A stretch of DNA of 64,000 bases from Dyella_A sp050749815. GTDB lineage: Bacteria > Pseudomonadota > Gammaproteobacteria > Xanthomonadales > Rhodanobacteraceae. The stretch covers positions 1,302,001 through 1,366,000 of the forward strand of contig NZ_CP192735.1 of assembly GCF_050749815.1 (NCBI RefSeq), given 5' to 3'. How positions within the stretch are numbered: position 1 is the first letter of the stretch; every line of letters begins with the position of its first letter. The position numbers were made by a program, and so were the translations under genes. Below the pieces are notes generated by a model. That model was not told the origin of the DNA and made no database searches. It saw nothing but the letters and a program-made list of their open reading frames with translations. This document shows positions 58,918 to 64,000 of the stretch, piece after piece.

Positions 58918-60375
58918 GTGAGCCAGCCGACCGGGGAAACCGCCGCGCCAGCCCCGCCGGAGCCGCTGTTTCCCGACTACCGCATCACTTCGCTGATCGT
59001 GGCGTGCGCGATCTTCATGGAGCAGATGGACGCCACCGTGCTGGCCACGGCGCTGCCTACCATGGCACGGGATTTCCACGTCGGCGCGCCGGCCATGAGC
59101 ATCGCGATGACCAGCTACCTGCTGGCGCTGGCGATCCTGATTCCCGCCAGCGGCGCGGTGGCCGAGCGCTTCGGCACCACGCGTGTGTTCGCCGCGTCCA
59201 TCGGCGTGTTCCTGCTCGGCTCGATCGCCTGCTCGCTGGCGCCGAACCTGCCCGCGATGGTGGCCGCACGTCTGCTGCAGGGTGCGGGCGGCGCAATGAT
59301 GGCGCCGATCGGCCGGCTGATCCTGCTCAGCACCATTCCCCGCAAGCACCTGGTGTCGGCGACGTCGTGGTCGCTGGTGCCGGCGTTTCTCGGCCCGCTG
59401 ACCGGGCCGCCGCTGGGCGGCCTGATCGTCACCTACCTGAGCTGGCGCTGGATCTTCTACATCAACCTGCCGATCGGCCTGTTGGGCTACTGGCTGGTGA
59501 AGCGTTTCATCGCGACGATCCCGCCCGCCGCCGCGCCGCCGCGCTTCGATCTGGGTGGCTTTGCGCTCTGTGGCGTCGGGCTGGGCGGTCTGCTGTTCGG
59601 GCTGGAGCTGATCGGCCAGAGCGCCGATCTGCCGGTGGCGCTCGCGCTGCTGCTGGTCGGTAGCGCTGCTTCGCTCGCCTACCTGTGGCATGCGCGGCGG
59701 CGGTGTGATCCGCTGCTCGATCTCTCGCTGCTGCGTATCGATTCGTTCCGGCTCTCGGTGATCGGCGGCTCGCTGATGCGCATTACCCAGGGTGCGCAAC
59801 CGTTCCTGCTGCCGCTGATGTTCCAGATCGGCTTTGGCCTGTCGGCGGTGCGCAGCGGCCAGCTGATCCTGGCCACCGCGCTGGGCGCGCTGCTCACCCG
59901 CGCGTTCACGCCGCGCCTGCTGCAACTGACCGGCTTCCGTAACGGCATGCTCTACAATGGTGTGCTGAGCAGCCTGGGTTACGCGGTGTGCGCGTTCTTC
60001 CGGCCGAACTGGCCGTTCGGGCTGATGTTCGGCCTGCTGATGGCGTGCGGCGCGTTCATGTCGTTCCAGTTCGCCGCCTACAACACGGTGGCCTACGAGG
60101 GCGTGCCGCGCGAACGCCTGAGCGCGGCCAGCAGCCTCTACACCACGCTGCAGCAGCTGATGCTCTCGTTCGGCATCTGCGCCGGCGCGCTGCTGCTGCG
60201 CCTGGCGATGGGCGTGGGCGGACACCCCCAGCCGCGCGTGATGGATTTCTCCTTCGCCTTCATCGCGGTGACCCTGGTCTCGCTCAGCTCCACCGTGTGG
60301 CACCTGCGCTTCGCCCACGATGCCGGCCACGAACTGAGCGGACACCGCCCGCGGCCGCTCAGTCCGCGGCCGTGA
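58918..60375 (+). CDS. MFS transporter, DHA2 family (EmrB/QacA-like)
   Basis: A membrane protein of about 485 residues with 12-14 hydrophobic segments. TVLATALPTMARDFHV follows the first helix, as in DHA2 drug/H+ antiporters, and GAVAERFGTTRVF is the motif A loop. LTGPPLGGLIVTYLSWRWIFYINLPIGLLGY carries motif C (GPxxGG) and the WRWIFxINxP motif typical of EmrB. GTG at 58918 is chosen; the frame extends to 58795 but that part is proline-rich and not conserved-looking. Its 3' end overlaps the convergent AhpD-like gene by 17 bases. No membrane-fusion partner is adjacent. Confidence 0.88.
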   Translation: MSQPTGETAAPAPPEPLFPDYRITSLIVACAIFMEQMDATVLATALPTMARDFHVGAPAMSIAMTSYLLALAILIPASGAVAERFGTTRVFAASIGVFLLGSIACSLAPNLPAMVAARLLQGAGGAMMAPIGRLILLSTIPRKHLVSATSWSLVPAFLGPLTGPPLGGLIVTYLSWRWIFYINLPIGLLGYWLVKRFIATIPPAAAPPRFDLGGFALCGVGLGGLLFGLELIGQSADLPVALALLLVGSAASLAYLWHARRRCDPLLDLSLLRIDSFRLSVIGGSLMRITQGAQPFLLPLMFQIGFGLSAVRSGQLILATALGALLTRAFTPRLLQLTGFRNGMLYNGVLSSLGYAVCAFFRPNWPFGLMFGLLMACGAFMSFQFAAYNTVAYEGVPRERLSAASSLYTTLQQLMLSFGICAGALLLRLAMGVGGHPQPRVMDFSFAFIAVTLVSLSSTVWHLRFAHDAGHELSGHRPRPLSPRP

Positions 60376-60709
60376 ACTCCTCGTAGGCGCGCACGGCGTC
60401 GGCTGCGTACATCAGCGACGGCCCGCCGCCCATGTAGACCGCCACCGCCAGCGTCTCCATCAGCTTGGCGCGCTCCACGCCCAGCCTCGCCAGCGCCTTG
60501 GTGTGGAAGCCAATGCAGCCGTCGCAGTGCGTGGCCACGCCGATGGCCAGCGCAATGAGCTCCTTGTCCACGGCCGACAGCGCACCGGCCTCCATCGCGC
60601 TCTTGGACATGGCCGAAAAGCCGGCCATGGTGCCCGGCGCCTCAGCACGAATCTTGGCGATGGACTGGTTGAGATCGTGGGTGATCTGCTTGTACGACTT
60701 GCTCGACAC
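60359..60709 (-). CDS. Carboxymuconolactone decarboxylase/AhpD-like protein
   Basis: A 116-residue all-helical protein with the AhpD-type redox motif CDGCIGFH (Cys62, Cys65, His69). Such proteins are small peroxidase-like or alkylhydroperoxidase-related enzymes. The start is a GTG at 60707-60709 that opens MSSKSYKQITHDLNQSI, the usual N-terminus of this group. The tail overlaps the end of the convergent MFS gene. Confidence 0.88.
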   Translation of the reverse strand: MSSKSYKQITHDLNQSIAKIRAEAPGTMAGFSAMSKSAMEAGALSAVDKELIALAIGVATHCDGCIGFHTKALARLGVERAKLMETLAVAVYMGGGPSLMYAADAVRAYEEFTAAD

Positions 60710-60836
60710 GGCGGCGCTCCTCAAGGAATCGATAGGCGGATCGGCCCGTGCTGGCGGCGATACCAGCAAGACATTCTTGAGCGTTGGCCGGACGCACGTA
60801 CTGATCCGCGTCAGGCGCGCGGCGCCGGAATGAGAA

Positions 60837-61240
60837 AGCCCCTCGCCCGCCTGGAGAGAGGCGGTGGTGAGGACCCGACGCAACGCGAGCCACCGCGCTA
60901 CGCCCGCACCCTCATCCGTCGCTGCGCGCCACCTTCTCCCAAGGGGAGAAGGAATGCCCAATCAAGCCTCAAGCAAAGCCCCTCTCCCGCCGGGAGAGGT
61001 TGGGGTGAGGGTCCGACGCAACACGAGCCACCGCGCTGCGCCGCGCACCCTCATCCGTCGCTGCGCGCCACCTTCTCCCGAGGGGAGAAGGACTGCCCAA
61101 TCAAGCCTCAAGCAAAGCCCCTCTCCCGCCGGGAGAGGGGTTGGGGTGAGGGTCCGCAGCAAGGCGAGTCACCGCGCTAAGCCCCGCACCCTCATCCGTC
61201 GCTGCGCGCCACCTTCTCCCGAGGGGAGAAGGGCTACCCC
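60837..61240. repeat. Tandem array of ~140-base units
   Basis: Units begin at 60837, 60977 and 61116. Each has AAGCCCCTC, the GGGAGAGG-TTGGGGTGAGGG module, CGAGCCACCGCGCT and CACCCTCATCCGTCGCTGCG with a CTTCTCCC/GGGGAGAAGG palindrome. Sequence at 61247-61295 (GTAGCCGGCGGCACGCCGGC) matches the third module of the 58-kb array. The 60710-61330 gap contains no credible gene. Confidence 0.88.
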
Positions 61241-61330
61241 GCAAAACCGTTCGCGCAGAGCGTAGCCGGCGGCACGCCGGCGAAGTCGAAGCGGCGTCGC
61301 CACGCCGACCAACGCCCGGCCGGCTTCTCC

Positions 61331-61915
61331 TCACGACTCGTGCCGCGTCAGTGCCCGTTCGATCCGCCGATCCGGCACCAGCCACAGCAGCGCCGCGAGT
61401 GCGTAGAGCAACTGCGAAAACCAGGCCGCCCCGAACGACGCGACGATGCCTGCCGCATAGATCACCGGCGACAGCTTGCCCTTCCAGTCACCGCCCACCG
61501 CGCGCGCCAGTGGCGAGTCCTCGCCCTGCAGGCGGATGATCGACCGCTGCAGCAGCCAGTACGCCACCGCCGACATCAGCAGCACCACGCCATACAGCGC
61601 CGAGGGCCCCTGCGCGAAGTGGTTCTCGCCCATCCAGCCGGTGGCGAACGGCAGCAGCGACAGCCAGAACAGCAGGTGCAGGTTGGCCCACAGAACACCG
61701 CCACTCACGCCGCGCGCCAGGTGCAGCATGTGGTGGTGGTTGTTCCAGTAGATGCCCACGTAGATGAAGCTCATCACGTAGCTCAGGAACACCGGCAGCA
61801 GCGGCCACAGCGCGGCCATCGTCTCGCCGTGCGGCACCTTCAACTCCAGCACCATGATGGTGATGATGATGGCGAGCACGCCGTCGCTGAATGCTTCGAG
61901 TCGGGTCTTGCCCAT
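61331..61915 (-). CDS. TMEM175/DUF1211 family potassium channel-like protein
   Basis: A 194-residue membrane protein beginning MGKTRLEAFSDGVLAIIITI. The R-x3-FSDG pattern in the first helix is the TMEM175 signature and forms the pore filter region. About six helices follow, with a second half starting near residue 115. Bacterial members form tetrameric K+ channels from single six-helix subunits. The physiological role is not known; no regulator is adjacent. Confidence 0.88.
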   Translation of the reverse strand: MGKTRLEAFSDGVLAIIITIMVLELKVPHGETMAALWPLLPVFLSYVMSFIYVGIYWNNHHHMLHLARGVSGGVLWANLHLLFWLSLLPFATGWMGENHFAQGPSALYGVVLLMSAVAYWLLQRSIIRLQGEDSPLARAVGGDWKGKLSPVIYAAGIVASFGAAWFSQLLYALAALLWLVPDRRIERALTRHES

Positions 61916-61998
61916 GGTGCCTGCGCCGGTGGAGAAAGGAGGCCAGTATCCACTGGCGCAGCAGCATCGGGCATCCCCCATGCGGGCGCCGGCGTGCC

Positions 61999-63206
61999 CT
62001 ACTCGTGCCGCAGCGCCTCGATCGGGTCGAGCCGCGCCGCACGCCGCGCCGGAAAGAAGCCGAACACCACGCCGATAAGCGCCGAGAAAGCGAATGCCAG
62101 CAGGTTGATCGGCAGGCCGAACAGGTACGGCACCTGCAGCACACGCGCCAGCACGATCGAGCCTACTGTCGCCAGCAGCACGCCGAGCAGGCCGCCGATG
62201 GACGACAGCACCACCGCCTCGATCAGGAACTGTCCCAGCACCTCGCGTTCCAGCGCGCCGACCGCCAAGCGAATGCCGATCTCGCGGGTGCGCTCGGTGA
62301 CCGACACCAGCATGATGTTCATGATCCCCACCCCGCCCACCAGCAGGCTCACCGCCGCCACCGCGCCGAGCAGCAGGGTGAGCACGCGGGTGGTGCTGGA
62401 GAGCATGTCGGCGATCTCGCGCGTATCGAGCACGTTGAAGTCGTCTTCCTGGCCCAGCGCGATGTGTCGGCGCTCGCGCAGCAGCGCCTCGATGCGCTGC
62501 TTGGCCTGCGCGGTGGAGGCGCCCTGGCGCACCGACACCAGCAGCATGCCCACGTCCTGGTTGCCGGCGAGGCGGCGCTGCACGGTGCGCAGCGGCATCA
62601 CGATCACGTCGTCCTGGTCGCGCCCCATCGACGACTGCCCCTTCGCCGCCAGCAGGCCGATCACCTCGCAGGCGAACTGCTTGACGCGGATCGCACTGCC
62701 TACAGGATTCTCGCTGCCGAACAGCTTGCTGCGGGTGGTTTCGCCCAGCACGCAAACCGCTTTGCCGGCCTGCAGCTCGCCATCGAGGAACACGCGTCCG
62801 CCGGCGAGCTTCCAGCTGCCGGCACTGAAGTACGCATTGGTAGTACCCACCACGCTGGTCGACCAGTTGCTGGCCAGGTGCACCACCGTCACCGTGCGCG
62901 ACACCACCGGCGCCACGCTGCTGAGTTCGCCTACCTGGCTCTCGATGGCGCTGGCGTCGGCCAGCCGGAACGGCGCCGCGCCCGCGGTATCGCGACTGGG
63001 CCCCAGCCGCTGACCCGGACGCACCATCAGCAGGTTGCTGCCGAGGCTGGAAATCTGCGCGGACACCGCGGCGGTGGCGCCGTTGCCCAGCGTCACCATG
63101 GTGATCACCGCAGCCACGCCGATCAGGATGCCGAGCACGGTGAGGAAGCTCCGCGTGAGATTGCGGCGGATCTCCTTCAGCGCCAGCAGCAGCGTGTTCC
63201 AGAGCA

Positions 63207-63207
<1 letters not shown>
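61999..63207 (-). CDS. MacB-like ABC transporter permease (FtsX domain)
   Basis: A 402-residue permease: an N-terminal helix with LTRSFLTVLGILIGVAAVITMVTLG, a large periplasmic MacB_PCD domain (about 45-270), and three C-terminal helices of the FtsX type (SLLVGGVGIMNIMLVSVTERTREIGIRLAVGA). MacB-type mechanotransducers drive export of peptides, lipoproteins or drugs with an adaptor. Its start overlaps the ATPase stop. Here permease and ATPase are separate proteins, not fused as in E. coli MacB. Confidence 0.92.
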
Positions 63208-63922
<715 letters not shown>

Positions 63923-63926
<4 letters not shown>

Positions 63927-64000
63927 GGCGCACCGCCGAGGCTCTCGGTGATCACCCGCGTGCCCGGCTGCAGCGCGTCGCTGGCCACTTCGCTGAGCTG
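63923..64000 (-). CDS. MacA/HlyD-like periplasmic adaptor, last 25 residues
   Basis: Only the C-terminus is in the window: LQPGTRVITESLGGAP followed by TGA. The phrase resembles the closing strand of membrane-fusion adaptors (LxxGDxVI). Its place before the ATPase and permease genes supports a MacA-type adaptor that links the inner-membrane ABC unit to an outer-membrane channel. The rest lies beyond base 64000. Confidence 0.65.

Noticed and set aside
58081..61240. CRISPR arrays
   Set aside because: Repeat units are 140-264 bases, directly tandem and without unique spacers; no cas genes are present.

Overview
The window is a GC-rich gammaproteobacterial chromosome segment. Protein families and gene order point to the Xanthomonadales, probably Rhodanobacteraceae (Rhodanobacter/Dyella-like). 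The pointers are an XAC0095-like small protein gene, a PsrA-type TetR regulator with its operators, the ndk-rlmN-pilF-rodZ-yfgM-bamB-der run, and dense interspersed REP-like and GGGGAGAGGG-type repeats. The genus is an inference and was not tested by any search. No rRNA, tRNA or CRISPR array was seen.

Layout. 1-6633: tail of an MFS transporter; the molybdate importer modABC behind a ModE box, with convergent modE; then DUF1697, DUF4105, CHAD and DUF2058 proteins. 6634-10904: repeats, a ClC chloride channel with CBS domains, and a LytS/LytR-type two-component pair. 10906-16090: an AT-richer accessory stretch. It begins at the stop codon of the response regulator, and a decayed copy of that gene's 3' end lies at 14790-14890. 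It holds a secreted protein, small membrane proteins, an IS3-family element whose two sides are both broken genes (GrpB family and XAC0095-like), a structured leader-like RNA element with its own promoter and terminator, and a HEPN-type protein with a small upstream partner gene. 16090-26309: HIT protein, PQQ-dependent dehydrogenase lipoprotein, glutamine-dependent NAD synthetase, Sua5/TsaC, isocitrate dehydrogenase with a divergent regulator, a HAD protein without its nucleophile, and a TMEM165/GDT1-family transporter behind a yybP-ykoY riboswitch.

26549-36193: molybdenum cofactor (Moco) block. The genes overlap or nearly touch: moeA2, moaA, moaC, mobA, moaD, a MoaE-MoeB-rhodanese fusion, a second moeA and a small unknown gene. 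fdhD and a sirtuin diverge from it. Together with modABC/modE, molybdate uptake, its regulation, cofactor assembly and insertion into formate dehydrogenase (FdhD) are all within 36 kb. 36193-48719: housekeeping genes (FAH family with a CRP-type site upstream, tadA, guaA, guaB, folD, der, bamB, yfgM, rodZ, pilF, rlmN, ndk).

48840-53483: fatty-acid beta-oxidation unit. A PsrA-like TetR regulator with two operator palindromes is followed by a FadN-type multifunctional enzyme and a thiolase, closed by a bidirectional terminator. 53507-64000: an ABC exporter, an OmpR/EnvZ-type two-component system divergent from a proline-rich periplasmic protein, two tandem repeat arrays around an MFS exporter and an AhpD-like protein, a TMEM175-type channel, and a MacAB-like transporter cut by the window edge.

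The most novel-looking parts are the structured RNA element at 13871-14042, the HEPN pair at 14917-15989, the MoaE-MoeB-rhodanese fusion with its histidine-rich linker, and the duplicated response-regulator tail that brackets the accessory stretch.
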